A stretch of 64,000 nucleotides of DNA from Episyrphus balteatus (taxonomy: Eukaryota; Arthropoda; Insecta; Diptera; Syrphidae). The stretch's first letter is position 1. Every line of letters begins with the position of its first letter. The translations under genes and the position numbers were made by a program. Location of the stretch: contig NC_079135.1 of NCBI RefSeq assembly GCF_945859705.1, forward strand, positions 21,206,501-21,270,500. Direction: 5' to 3'. Below are positions 1-12,869 of this stretch, piece after piece. Under the pieces are notes generated by a model. That model ran no database searches and was not told where the DNA came from. It saw only the letters and a program-made list of their open reading frames with translations.

Positions 1-2509
1 TTGCCGTTATAATTTGCGAAAAAAGCGTGTTTTGACTGTTTTTGAGGTTAGTCTATGATGTGAGGTACCTTATTTCAACACAATTTTTAACGGTTTCTAT
101 AAGAACTGTTTTTCTTCTTTGAAAATTTGTATAAATCTTTCCGATATCTGTTTTATTATCCGAGATATCTTAAGTTTAAGTACGTATGTTTTGGCTTATT
201 TTATCAATAAAGTTATTTCAAACTGCATAGTAACTTCATATTAAAATATCTCGGATTGTAAAAAATATATCGCAAAGATTTAAACAGATTTTTAAAGAAG
301 AAAAGCAATTCTTTATACAAACCTTCAAAAAGAGTGTTGAAAAAAAATTCCCTCACATTGCAGCATAACTTCAGAATCAGGTGTTTTTGCATTTTCTAAC
401 GGTAATATTGAAAAAACGGGAGCTGATAGAACATTTTTGAGTTCGGATTCGAGCTCAGCACACCAAAAACCTTTGGAAAAGTATTGTTTGGTTTATTCAT
501 CATACAAAAACTTTAATTTCCGAGGAAAAAGAAATCACTCAGTACCATTTCGCTTTTTTCTTCAGCCAGTAATTATTTTCTCAAAAACTAGAAGACATAG
601 AAACATATAGTTTTCACTGTTCGATAAGGAATCAATTGAGGCAGTTTTCTGTGTGAGTAATTTTTGTATTAAAATTCACAGTCTGGACAAAAATAGTATA
701 AAATGAGTTTTTAAAAAAAATGTTTCGATTATTTTTAACTTTGAAATCGATTATTTCAAAAACTATTTGCTATAATATATTGATTTAAAAATTGGAATCA
801 AATGTACAATTTTGCCTTTCGGAAATGGTATCATTTATTACTGTAAGTGTTGCCGTTGTTTTTTAATAATTTTTTTTTATTTTGATAATTTTTTTTTGGA
901 AAACTGCCCCTCCCACCTAAACGGGGGGAGATAGACCCCCCTCCCAAATAAAAAAATGTTTGTATTGAGCTCCTCTACAAAAATCAAATCCTGGCGCCCA
1001 AGTTATCCTGCTACGTGCCGAAACAACATTTTTGCTCCATACCTAAAAGTTCAAATTTCTGTATCTGGGTTAAAATCGAAAATTTTTTTTTTCTAAGCCA
1101 ATTTCAAACTGATTTTCATAAAAAATACCTCGATTGATTGGGAAATAAATATAGTTTTAGAATATATTTTTTAAATAGCATGTTGTTTTGAAAACATATA
1201 CCTTAAATTGATGCCGAAGTTGGGCAAATGATAAGTGGTTTAACCGAGTTACATGTTTTATACATTGTTGAAAAGGTATATTTATTTTCTATCAGAAACT
1301 GTAAAAATTGAAAATAGGTAAAAAATTGACGAAGCTAGAATTTTTTCAATGGGTGAAGGTCCAAAAAACTGTTTTTTGCCCGTAACTCCAGATTTTGGGG
1401 GTGTTAGGGGATTTTCAAATACCGTTTCGTAATCAGTGCGACTAGCTCTACAAAACCTGATAGGTCTCCGCCCGCGTATATTATGAGTGTTACACCGTGT
1501 AATAGAAGAAAAATACCTGATATCTGAAATCTGAACACCAGTTCGGTTAAAGAAACAAGAATTCGACGGTTAATCAATTGCACAGAATCACCTACATCAT
1601 TAAAAAAAACTTTAGGATACAAAAAAGTGTTTGCGGTCTTTTAATTTGTGTCCCAAATTTTTGACTAAACATGATACGAAGGTCTCAAATTCAAATTAAG
1701 ACAAGTTCTGTCTGAAGAGTTTTATACAATTCTTAGAGAATATCTAGAGAACAGATTTTTTTCGCATTAGGCACAAAAATGATTATTCAGACTTTACAGA
1801 AAGTCGTTGGATTACCATAAGGTAGTATTCTAGGTCCCATTTTGTACCTTTTATTTATATGTGATATACCTCCCTCAAACACAATACCTATAAAAACGAT
1901 AAATAGTTTTTCTAACAATTCCAAACTAGACTCACTGTGAAATTCACCTAACAAAACCCAACTAATATGCCGGTGTTTGAAATAATTGTTTGCCTGCATG
2001 TTTTTTTGATTTTTGTGAGTATCTATCTACTTTTTTTTTTTTTTTGTATATATTTGTTCCAACAAAAACAAGGTAAACGTATTGTAGTTTTTTTTTTTTT
2101 TTTTGTCTGAATTCCGGTTGAATGTACACACAAGCTGTATACATTTTTATTAACAACAAAATGGAATTGCTTTTTGCTGTTTATATTCATCTTTCTGATG
2201 GAAATTTGAAAAAAAAAAAAAATGATGAGTTCGTAAAGACTGCCTGTCTATTGTCATATTATATAGAAAGATACTTTTACTACCGGTCGATGGTTAAAGC
2301 TCAGAAGTGCGATTAGTTGGGTGACGATCTAACCGATTCGATCAGTTGAAGTTTAATTATATTCCGTTCGGTTTTTTTATTAAATTTAATTTTTTTTTAA
2401 ATTTTTCTTGTGGCTTTCCATTTGAAGAGGTATTAACACTATCCATCAAATAGCGGTCTTATCCTCACCTAATTCGGTCAACAAATTCCAGAGACACACA
2501 AAACTATCT
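1..2509. other. Intergenic, no gene seen
   Basis: A+T-rich DNA with poly-A/T runs and no open frame that looks coding. The only internal structure is an imperfect inverted repeat at about 92-185 and 235-322. A stretch around 1,345-1,370 resembles, in inverted form, sequence near 31,585-31,610, so part of this region is old dispersed repeat. Confidence 0.6.
92..322. repeat. Imperfect inverted repeat (foldback)
   Basis: Sequence around 92-185 (motif TTTTCTTCTTTGAAAATTTG, later CCGAGATAT) matches the reverse complement of about 235-322 with roughly one mismatch in five bases and a short central loop. It looks like a decayed foldback or MITE. No target-site duplication was identified. Confidence 0.6.
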
Positions 2510-3614
2510 TAGTCCAGTGCATTTATAATTTGACCCAGCAGTTTGTACCACCCCCAAATTTTTTTTGCTCATTCGATAGAGCATTGGCTGAATATTATTA
2601 CCCTGATTTTTCGCACTCGTGAAATTCACCTTTCGGCCGCCATCTTGGATTTTAGTTTTTGTTCAATATCTCGATTTCTATTTATCCTACATAAAAGTTG
2701 TGTATACAAGAAACGTAGGCAATTAAATTTCGCGTCTTTTATGTTAAGAACACTTTTTCGATATTCTGACTATTAAAAAAGTTACAAGCCAAAAAAGTAA
2801 AAAAAACCGAAAAAAATGACAATTTTAAAGTTTTGAGGACTTTTTATCAAAATTATGAAAAAACGTTCCGAGAAAAGATTATTCACCTTAAAATTCTCTA
2901 CAACTCTGCTATACAACTTTTTTTTCTATCTCTATAAATACAAAAGTTATTAATATTTTTTTCTGTTAAAAATGCTCTTTTTTGTTTGTGTTTTTTATCT
3001 TTACTTTTTTCTTAAATTTTTTTTTACCAAATCTTGAATTTTAAATGATTAGTGAGTATTTTAAAGCTTTATGTTACAAGAGAAAATTCAGGACCTGCAA
3101 TTTTTTTATATTTAAGTCTCTTCATTTCGTAAAAAAGGGGTATTTTTTAACAAAAAAGTATTAATAACTTTTGTATTTATAGAGATAGAAAAATAAGTTG
3201 TATAGCAGAGTTGTAGAGAATTTTAAGGTGAATAATCTTTTCTCGGAACGTTTTTTCATAATTTTGATAAAAAGTCCTCAAAACTTTAAAATTGTCATTT
3301 TTTTCGGTTTTTTTTACTTTTTTGGCTTGTAACTTTTTTAATAGTCAGAATATCGAAAAAGTGTTCTTAACATAAAAGACGCGAAATTTAATTGCCTACG
3401 TTTCTTGTATACACAACTTTTATGTAGGATAAATAGAAATCGAGATATTGAACAAAAACTAAAATCCAAGATGGCGGCCGAAAGGTGAATTTCACGAGTG
3501 CGAAAAATCAGGGTAATAATATTCAGCCAATGCTCTATCGAATGAGCAAAAAAAATTTGGGGGTGGTACAAACTGCTGGGTCGTCCATATATGAACATCA
3601 TAAATGCACTGGAC
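2510..3614. mobile_element. Foldback element with ~460-bp arms
   Basis: The left arm (2,510 to about 2,966) is almost exactly the reverse complement of the right arm (about 3,149-3,616), leaving a loop of about 180 bp. The ends read TAGTCCAGTGCATTTAT and its inverse. The direct repeat TATCT at 2,505-2,509 and 3,615-3,619 is a candidate target-site duplication, but it overlaps the terminal bases and is therefore tentative. The arms differ by a small indel near the outer end (around 3,583-3,600). The same 70-codon stretch reads open in both arms only because the arms are copies; no transposase is encoded. The superfamily is not identified. Confidence 0.85.
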
Positions 3615-3619
3615 TATCT

Positions 3620-5379
3620 ATGAAATGCGCATTCTATCTCTCTAACTAAACAATAGATACGCACAGACAGATAGAGATCACTGATCGTGTCATACCCGTT
3701 CGGAGGGTAAATTCAATGTTTTCATTCACGTGCTGTATTTTGTGAAGAGAGAGAGACCATTAACTTTGCTTTTTTTTTGTGGTTCATTCTGAAGTTTCCC
3801 ACAGAATAAAAATCTAAAAAAACAAAATCTAAAAAAAAACTAATTGTATCTTAACATTATAACATTCTACATATGCATTGTATTTGTAATACCAGCAGCG
3901 ATAAACAACAACGGACGATCGACGACGACGCAACTAGAACTGGATACACCGGCAGAGAGAAGACTGGTTAAAGTGGACACAGTTAGTTGGTGACTTTTCA
4001 ACCATCCGGAAGGTAGTTATAGAACAAGTGTGTGGATATGACAAAAAGTATCTATGAGATACTTTTTAAAGTGATCTTGCATAAAAGTGATCGCTAATTT
4101 TTTTTTCTATTTTTTGAATCAACAAGTATTTTTTGATCGGAAAAAATGTCATATTTTGAAATAGTTATAAGTGAAAGAACACGATTGTGGTGAGTCATAA
4201 TGCAAATCAACTGCAAAAAAAAAGTATCTAGATTATGTATCTGAGTATCTTTTGATAAAAACACTGATTAAAAAAATTGTCTAATTTCTGTGTATCTTTT
4301 TTGTACGAGTACGAGATCATTTTTTGACGTCAGTTCAGAGTCAGTTACGCTGCCTGCTATACGATTTTGTGTGTTGTGGATTAATGAAAGAAAGTGCAGA
4401 TAAATTTCAATTTAATTTAATTCTTTTGTTTTATTTCTCTTTTTTTTTTTTTGTTGAATTGAAATTGAAATCTAGATCGTCAGAGAGATGTATTATAGCC
4501 GTTTTTGATGATGCGGAGTTGGTTCCGTTCGTCCCGGTTTTGTACGTGACTAATTGCAATTGTTTTTTTTTTTTTTTTTGTTATTTTTTTTTTACTGTTT
4601 TTCATTCACATTAAAGTGACGGTGAATTTCAATTCTCTTTTGCTGCTAAGTTTCTTGGATTTTTGTTTCTTGCTTTCATATGAAGTTTGATCGAGTGCTA
4701 AGTGGAGGTCTTTATATTTTTTTCCTGGTGTTAGAGTAGAACTAATCAACCTTAAAGTTTCTTTCCAATTTAAAAAAGGTGCTATTTGTTGAAGGTTACA
4801 AAATTATTATCAAACAAATGCACTTCAATGAGAGTGTGATAAACAACAATTTAAAAATAAAAATTAAAAAAAAAACGTTTATCTTATCGTTCTTTAACGA
4901 AACAAACTGAAGTAAAAAAATAGAGAAAGATAGATAATTTTCTGTGTAAAAAAAAAAAAAAACGTTGGTACCTAGGTGGCAATTAGTTAAAGTTACTAAT
5001 AATAGTATATTTTTAATAAATTTAACGTTAGAGTGATTTTTTTTATATTGTTTTGTTTAATGATTTGTAATGAAGTAATGACATAAGAGATAGATGTGAT
5101 TTTGTTTGGTTTGTGTTTAATTTCTTGATTGAAGTTGTAAGGTTTTTTTTTTGTAGAAAAAAAAAGGTGACACTAGATAGAATTTTTTGTGAAACGAAAA
5201 TAAAACCAGTTAATTGAAATAATCATTAAATATTATCATCAATAAATTGAAACGAAGTCATGTGGTTTTTTGAACACTTTTAAATTCTAAGTAAATTTTT
5301 ATAATAAAAATTTTTTTTTTCTTATAAATGATTTTTTTTTTTTAAATTTTTAAAGAATTTTTTTTTACTGGTTTTACAG
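3620..5379 (+). promoter_or_regulatory. Probable 5' leader/promoter zone of the PTB gene
   Basis: This region precedes the start codon at 5,494. A strong pyrimidine-rich acceptor ends in AG at 5,378-5,379, so the coding first exon probably begins at 5,380 and is preceded by a non-coding exon. A consensus donor (GTG|GTGAGT) at about 4,190 and two arthropod initiator-like TCAGTT motifs at 4,330 and 4,341 are candidates for the upstream exon end and an alternative transcription start. None of this can be settled without transcripts. Confidence 0.3.
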
Positions 5380-5493
5380 ATATCTACCTACAATTATTCG
5401 TTAATTGATAAAACAGAAAAACAGCTGTTTAAATGAGTTATCTGATAAAGACATAAAAATACAAAACAAAAGAGAATTTTATATTGTATAACG

Positions 5494-8400
5494 ATGTCAA
5501 CAGCAACTGGTATTGATGATGCTCAAGTTAATGTCGAAGACCTGCCAATGGAATTCAAGGTGAGAATTGATAATTTTTTTTATGTAGTAGGCAGCACTGC
5601 AAAGCATATTATTATAAGAACTAAAGTCTACAGTCTACATGTACGGTTCACCCCACAACTTTAAAAATATTATTCCAGGTTAAAAGACAAAAATATCGCT
5701 TTTCTGTAGGTAGGTACATAATATATAAATGAAATAAAAATCTGATACAAAAATGGCGCCACGAAATCACAAACAGAAAAATTTCGTTTCCTTAACACTT
5801 TTACTGTTGACTATGTAGACTCAAACAAAGTTTCGTTTCGCTAACAATGAAAGCTTCTAAAAAATTGTTATTTATTTTGTTGGGCGAAAAAAAAATTAGA
5901 TAAACAAAAGAAAAGTTAAAACTTTTCAAAATGAGGAAAAGTATCCAAAAATGATACATTTTTTTTTTTCAAAATTTAACTTTTTTTGAAAACTTTTAAT
6001 GTTTCTGTAGTTTATCTAAAATTTTAACGATATTTATTAATAAAATGCTTAAATAAACTCAAAAGAATTTGATTTTGCTCATTTTATAGTGACAAGAAGA
6101 AGTATCAAAAGTGTGAGCCCTCAGAACAGATAAACTTTTCGATGAATGAATCTGTAATTTTTTTAGATTAGTTGCGGGTATATTAAGCTTATGAACATAA
6201 TTAATTTCATCATCTATCTTTCTGAAATAAATATAGTAAATATTCTAATACGATCATTTTTCACAAAGATACTTTAAATTTTTTGGGCTAATGTTTTTGA
6301 CATCATTTAAAACTTACCTAAGTATCCGTGGAGTCTGTTGCAAATTCTACCAAGAATTCTTCTTTTTTATTTGTTCTCTGTTCTTAAATTGCTAACTTAT
6401 TATAAGATGTATTCCAAAAGGCTGCTGCTGTGATTTAAATAAAACAAATCCAAGTTTTTTTTTGGAAATGCGTCTTTATTTATGGAAATCCACTTAATTT
6501 AAGATGAAAATCTTCCAACTATCATATTCTTATGATACATAATAATTAGAAGAATTGAACAACCGCTAAAATCAAAAAAGTATTTCTTTCATTTCAAAAG
6601 TATGAACTTATTTGCCATATTACTATATTATTTAAAATCAAAATCGTTAGAACCGTTTTTTATTTTGGTGCCGGTGGGTCACGCAAAATTTTCCCATTAG
6701 GTCACAGTCAGTTCATTTTTAAATGGATGTTTTTTCATGTGGCGATTAATGTTTTTCTTCTTTGGCACCTAGAAAAAATACGTTCTTGATAGTGCAAAAG
6801 AAAAAATATTATATGTCGAATTCTCAATAACCAAAAATTCGATCTGCAGTCGACTTGCAGTCGCTACTTTTTCCTTAAATGAATTCCAATGAAAAAAAAA
6901 ATTCGCTACTTTTTCCCGAAGAATCGATCCTTTTAAATCGAGACACAAACACTACAATTTTGTCAAATACAAAACGTCAAACCAAAATAAAATTTTGTAA
7001 AGAAATGAAGAACCAGAGCCAATTTTTGTTTTTTTGTGAAATATTAGTGAACAAAACAAACAAATGTTACGTTGTTTTGTTCCTACTATGAAGTTTTGTA
7101 TAGTTTTTTGTTTTTCATCGGTCACTTAGACACAAATAATACAGTCACAAAAAGAAATCGCTCCCTTATTTAATTATCTAAAAAGCCAAGAATTTGTGAA
7201 TTTTGTTTGCTTATAAAATATAATAGTATTTTTTACTTTATCTTTTGAAACAACTATCGACTTGTCAATCATCAATGCTAAACCGATTAAAGGTAAGAAT
7301 TTAAGTAACCTTCTCTACAGCCAAATTAAATACATATTTCCAGCAAGCTTAGAATATTAAAATTAACCTTTAAGAACCAATTTAAGAAAATCTAATAAAT
7401 ATAACTGAATATGTGTTATTTTGTAACCCGAAGGCTGACGAAATTAGACCCATATTTTGTAAAATTCTTAATAAGTAGGTAATATAAAGCATTTTGTTCA
7501 AAATAATATTACCGTTTAAAATTACCAAAATTTCTATAGGTACCTTTAAACTAGCATTATGTTTTACGCCAAAGATAGTTTTTTTAAATCGGAAATTATC
7601 CTAAACATGGGTCGGTCGTAGTTGGGTGTTATGCAAACTACATTGAATTTTAATATATTATAAAAAATGTTATCGCCCTAGTCTAATAAAATTTGCATAA
7701 GATTTAAAAAATTTTTTTTTTGGAAATGCTATTTTTTTAACTTTGTGATTCGTTTGCCTTAGGAAGACTTTCAACTAAAAAGTTACCACATTTATTTAAT
7801 ATAAAGAAGATTTTCATAGTATGTATTTTTAAAAATGATTTTGGGCTAGCGGAAAATCGAAGTAGGGTAGAAGGGGGAGCATTTGCCAGTGGGGTGCCTT
7901 TGCCAGTCCAGGTTTTTTTCCAAACCAACAGAATATTAAATACCGAAAAATCATTTTCTGTTGCACATTTATGATTGAAAACTTTCCACAAAGTTTGACA
8001 GCTTTTGGCTGGACACGAAATAAATTAGACGCTTGTGTTTTTTTTGTTAGTTTTTTAATGTTGAAAACCAAAATATGAAGGCACATAATCGTCGTAAATT
8101 TTTAATATTTGTCTTGTTAAATTACTTTTTTATACAAATATCTTTTGAAAATTATGTGTACTATGCTGTGTACAAGTGATTTTTTTATTGTTTAACTTAT
8201 AAAAAAGTTATAAGTAAGTTTTTGAAAGATTAGTTTGTGGGGTACATTTGCCATTTGTTTTTGGGTAGGTTTTGCTCTGGCAAATGCACCCCATGGGGTA
8301 CATTTGCCAGAAGCGTGCTTCCTCAAAAGAGGATGGCAGAATCCTTAAAAATATGGCCCTTCTTCGTATTTTCAGCTAAAAAGAAGTTTTGTTTATGATT

Positions 8401-11400
8401 ATTGGTTTTATTTGTATTAACTTTGATATTTAGATAACTGGCAATCCCTCCCCACCCCCGTGGCAAAGCCTCCCACCTGGGGAGGCTTTGCCACATCACT
8501 TTTAGTTTTTTTGAATAAATTATTAAAAATAGAAATAATTAATATATCAAGATGAAAAAAATATTTAAGTGAAGATAATAAAGTCAATAATAATATCAGA
8601 TATAAAAAAATTAAAAGAAACGTAAAAACTTTGCGTTAAGTCAATTTTCCTAAATCCTGGCAAATCCTCCCCCTTCTACCCTACCTATACAGTTTAATTT
8701 TTAGAACAGGATGGTCTAAGCAATTGGGCTCAAGGCTAAGGCTAAACTAAAGCAAAACGAATCACATACCTTTCTTTGTTTAGTAATTCTCCGATACTGT
8801 TCGGTTCAAAATGCGAAACGAACAAATTTAAATATTTGTAATTTAAGTAGCACATTTTCAAGTCTATACTTTTGTAAAAAAAAATTTCAGCGTGACCCCC
8901 CCCAAGAAGTAAACCTGTATACGCCCTTGCATGCATCGACTTTTTCTGAATATGGGCATATACAGATTAGTCCAAAAATGGCAAGAAGTATTTTTCAAAA
9001 CATAAATTAATTACCAAAGAGAATAATATTTATATAAATTTAATAAAAACTGAGCTTTTAAGCAAGTAAAAGAATTAGATGAGAAATCCTAAGGGCCAAT
9101 TTTTCAATAGTCAGTTAAACAGTCAGTTAGTACTTATTCCTAAGGATAGAGAAAAAATCAATTTTTCAACAAGCAGATATATAGCTTATTCCTAAGAATA
9201 AAACTATCTACTTCTTTCAGAGACGAATAAAAATTATTCTAGGGAATAATCTCAACAAAAATATTGTGTCAGTTGTCAAAGCTGTTTTGAAAGAATTTTG
9301 AAAAAAATACAGTGGAACACAAGAAAACAAAAACAATCATGAATAAAAATGACGTTTAATTTTAAATATTTTTGAATTTGACAATTTTTTTTGTTATTCT
9401 GTAGAATAAAATATTCTTGATTGAAAAATTCAATGTTTTTATCTGATTGTTTTTGAGCCTAATAACTTTATTCGTCAAACAGTTAACTGAGTGTTTATTA
9501 GAAGATTGAAAAATTGGCTCTAAATAAAATAAATCAAAATCCAAAAAAATGCTAAAATCAAAATAAAAATTGTTGTAATTTGATATTATTTAGAAGTGTA
9601 TGAAGTGCGCAAACATCAATTCTATAGCTATATTAGCTACTTTTTTATTACGAAACACAAAATATTTAAAAAAAAATCATGTGTGCAATTCACACGTGGT
9701 AGAAGTGAAACCTTAAAAAATCATTTTTCTTGCAAAAAAAAAAAAAAAAATAAAATAGAAAAAATCTACCTATTTTTATTCTATCACCTTCAAATCCATG
9801 TTTTTTATGTGACAACCTAGATAAATTTGATATCATCTGAAAGCTTGTTGTCTTAGCTCAAAATATATATATCGATCAGGTCTATGAGACATCTACAAAA
9901 AGAGCTAAAATTTTTTGAACTCGATCAATTTCCATAAAAAAAAAGCGAAAAAACACGTATTTTTATCTTCTCACACTATTAAATCCATTTTTTCCCCCAA
10001 AAACCTGTACAAATTTTTACACCATCTGAAAGCTTATTGTCTTAGCTCAAAATATATATGTATATCGATCAGGTGTATGAGACATCTACAAAAAGAGCTA
10101 GAATTTTTTAAACTCGATGAAATTTCATCCAAAAAGCAAAAAAAAAACACAGGTATTTTTAAATTTTTTTCAATTTAAGATTGTGTAACTTGTAGAGCAC
10201 GTAACGTTATGTGTGATATATCAAATGAAAGGTTATGTTATCAGCATGCGTATTAAAGTTAAATCAAATTTATATGTGCACTAGATCAAAAGATATAACG
10301 TGTGTTGGAAAAGAATATCTTTTTACCGTTATATCCGAATTTTGAAAATGAAATTAATTCAAATTTTGTACAATTATAATTTATTTAATTACCTATCTAC
10401 AGTACAAATCTCATTCATCTATTTATTAAAACAAAAAAGTTATAACAAGTTGAAGTCGTGTCGCGTTTTCGTTTCATCTTGTTTCAAATCACTACGATAC
10501 TAAAGAAGTTTTCACTTCAAAAAAAATTGAGTTTAGTCCTAAATTTGAGGCACTTCAAAACAATTTTGTTTGATTTTTTTTTGCATTTGTTTGAACGAAG
10601 CGAAAGTGGAAATAAAATTAATTTTTGGAAAACAACTTTGTACAATAAAATAATACTAATTTTCTTATTTTAATTATTTAAATTCAGTTTTATTTATGCG
10701 GAATATTATTTTCATTTAGATTTCGACCGCTTATTAAAGCTTTATTTTGTGGTAAAATTCAATAACTCAATAACCATTCTTACTTCAAATAATAGGTATT
10801 ATTAATTAATATAGCATTTAAATTAGCTCAATTTCTAAGACTCAAAGTGTCACCAAAGTAAACGAAGAAACAAATTTTTTACTTTAAATATGACTTATCC
10901 TGACAATTTTTCAATTTAATTTCCCTATGTACACTCCGTCTACGGAAAAAGTAAGTGGTACTCAAATTTTCATGACCCGTTACACTTGAAAAAGTAGGTT
11001 TAAAAAAAAATTATTTGCGAAAAAATTTTTTTTTTTTTTTTCATTAAAGTTGGAAAAATTTTAAAAAATCAGTTGAGTCATTGTTTAAAACTTTTGAAGA
11101 TAATGCATCAGTTAATTTCAAAGATTATTTTTTTATTTACATCAATTGAAAAATCATATTAAAATTCAAAGTAAGTTAGAAAACCTCGACAAATTTTTTT
11201 TGCGTAAATCCAAACCTACGCAAAACTCTTTCGAAAGTTTTGTACAAAAGTATTTTTGAATCCATTAAGTTTATTTAATCTACTTGTGGTACATAGTGGA
11301 AACATTAAAAAAAAAAAACATAAATAAATGTACAAAAGAATCATAAATCGAATCTGCATTTTTATATAAGGCAAGTAGAAGTGGATGGTTGAAGATTCTA

Positions 11401-12496
11401 TCCTACATAGGAATTGAATCGTCACGCGTCGTCAAATAATATTTCAAAAACTATATTGTTCTGTTGGTATTATTCAGTTGTAATGTGACAAAAGAAAGAA
11501 TAATATTTGATGCTATTAACTTGACTGCCGTTATTTACATCCGGTGGCGGCTCGGCAATTGTAATGGCTGTATGGGCCTTTACTCTTTATTTGTTCATCT
11601 CATTTTTTTTTTTATTATTAATTGTAAGCGGATGCAAATGTATTTAGTAGAAGTTGAATGTTGAGTTGGACTGTCTTTTTATATGTTCACATTTTGATGT
11701 TAAAATTATTGTGCACTCAAGCATATCGGTATTGGCCAGATAAAAGTTATTATAGGTAGGTGCCCAGTGCCCATACCTACATGAATTTCATGGTCATTAC
11801 CGGAACAACAAAGAGCTCTGGTCAATAAGCGGAAGTTATTTACCAAAAGAATTGCTAGTTTAATTTGAAAATAAACTGTTTTTTTTTTTTCCATAGAACA
11901 CAATTTAATATTTTCAAATAAAGTTTATTATTATCTTTAACTTTTAAAATAGCTTTCAATTATTAATCTATTATTTATTTTCTACCCACCAGGTGAAATA
12001 TGTCGGCTGTGAAGTATCTCGAGGTCTATGGGGCATCAAATACACCCGACGACCGGTCGATATCATGGTCGGAGTAGCCAAGAATCTGCCCCCAAACAAA
12101 GTACTTCCACATTGTAATTTAAAAGTATCTACATCCGGTGTTAATGTGGACATCATTGCACCAAAGGCCAGCATAAATAATTGGAACTATCCCATAGATA
12201 CAATCTCTTATGGTGTTCAAGATCTCGTCTACACAAGAATTTTTGCTATGATTGTTGTAAAAGATAGTAATTCACCACATCCATTTGAGGTGCATGCTTT
12301 TGTTTGTGATAATCGAGCGACAGCAAGGAAATTAACATTTGCTCTTGCTGCAGCATTTCAAGACTATTCGAGACGTGTTAAGGAGACTGGTGAAGGACAC
12401 ACAGATAATATTACTCCGACGAGACAAAAGTTTGCAATTGATTTGCGATCACCTGAAGAATTACAGGAAAATTTAGATGAAGAAACTGAAGCTTAA
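5494..12496 (+). CDS. PTB/PID-domain adaptor protein (189 aa)
   Basis: Two coding exons join in phase 0: 5,494-5,559 (22 codons, donor AAG|GTGAGA) and 11,993-12,496 (acceptor CCACCAG), separated by a 6.4-kb intron. The join gives ...LPMEFK + VKYVGCEVSRG..., which is how a phosphotyrosine-binding (PTB/PID) fold begins. Residues about 20-150 form the domain: KYVGC first strand, a helix (VDIMVGVAKN), strand LKVSTSGVNVDI, the IxYGVQD...FAMIVV segment, FEVHAFVC, and a C-terminal helix (RKLTFALAAAFQDYS). An acidic tail of about 40 residues follows. PTB adaptors bind NPxY-type motifs in receptor tails, inside the cell. Length and single-domain layout suit the insect LDLRAP/FAM43-like PTB group; I cannot name the exact orthologue. 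AATAAA at 12,864 is the likely poly(A) signal. The intron is packed with transposons. Confidence 0.9.
6478..6545. repeat. Dispersed repeat, copy 1
   Basis: The stretch GGAAATCCACTTAATTTAAG and the A-rich flank after it recur, diverged, at about 25,560-25,640. It lies in the PTB-gene intron and looks like a MITE fragment of unknown type. Confidence 0.5.
7865..8681. mobile_element. TA-flanked 817-bp element, Tc1/mariner-like
   Basis: The ends are inverted copies (GGGTAGAAGGGGGAG then ATTTGCCAG), bounded on both sides by TA (7,863-7,864 and 8,682-8,683), the duplication typical of Tc1/mariner elements. The interior repeats TTTGCCA/TGGCAAA many times (for example near 7,886, 8,249, 8,280, 8,302, 8,462, 8,489), often beside G/C-rich GGGG or CCCC. 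No transposase frame is present, so it is non-autonomous. It sits within the PTB-gene intron. Confidence 0.75.
9093..9520. mobile_element. PIF/Harbinger-like MITE, 428 bp
   Basis: Terminal inverted repeats GGGCCAATTTTTCAAT and GAGCCAATTTTTCAAT are flanked by the duplication TAA (9,090-9,092 and 9,521-9,523). TAA/TTA duplications and GGC-starting ends are typical of PIF/Harbinger MITEs. Subterminal repeats of CAGTTAA/AACTG continue inward. Non-coding. Confidence 0.8.
9780..10165. repeat. Two-copy tandem duplication, period ~189 bp
   Basis: ATCTGAAAGCTT followed by a TGTCTTAGCTCAAAATATAT-type run occurs at about 9,835 and again at about 10,024, with similar flanks including GAGACATCTACAAAAAGAGC. 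The copies differ by scattered substitutions and small indels. Intronic, no coding potential. Confidence 0.75.
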
Positions 12497-12863
12497 AGGG
12501 GGGAAGCTTAAGGGGGAAACTATGGTTGTTAATATTAACTGTAAATATTTAACTTTTTTTTATTTTTATTTAAAGAAAAAAAAATGTAAGAAAAATTTTG
12601 TATATTTCATTTGACATACAGCAGAAAGTTCCAAAAAAACCTTAATGTTAGAGTATTAGTAGGTATCACATAATTTGTATTTATTTATGTTAACTTAGTT
12701 AAAAAAAAAAAACTTTTGCATTTGTGTTCTATTTTTTTGTATTCTAAAACAAAAAAAAATATTTTTTGTGTGTTGTTTAACTAGTCGTAAATTTTAGTTT
12801 TTTTTTTTTGAATGGTACTAAGAATTATATTTTACAAAAAAAATGTTTTCAATTTTGTATGAC

Positions 12864-12869
12864 AATAAA
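12864..12869 (+). terminator. Poly(A) signal of the PTB gene
   Basis: AATAAA lies 368 bp after the stop codon at 12,494-12,496, at the end of an A/T-rich 3' UTR. It is the first full consensus hexamer downstream that I noticed. Confidence 0.6.

Noticed and set aside
2543..2776. 77-codon frame repeated at 3,338-3,601
   Set aside because: Foldback arms; identity comes from the inverted repeat, not from coding constraint.
8742..8936. Short frame ending in a C-rich run
   Set aside because: No homology and no splice signals; intronic A/T DNA.
12001..12174. Minus-strand frame inside the PTB exon
   Set aside because: Shadow of the real coding strand.
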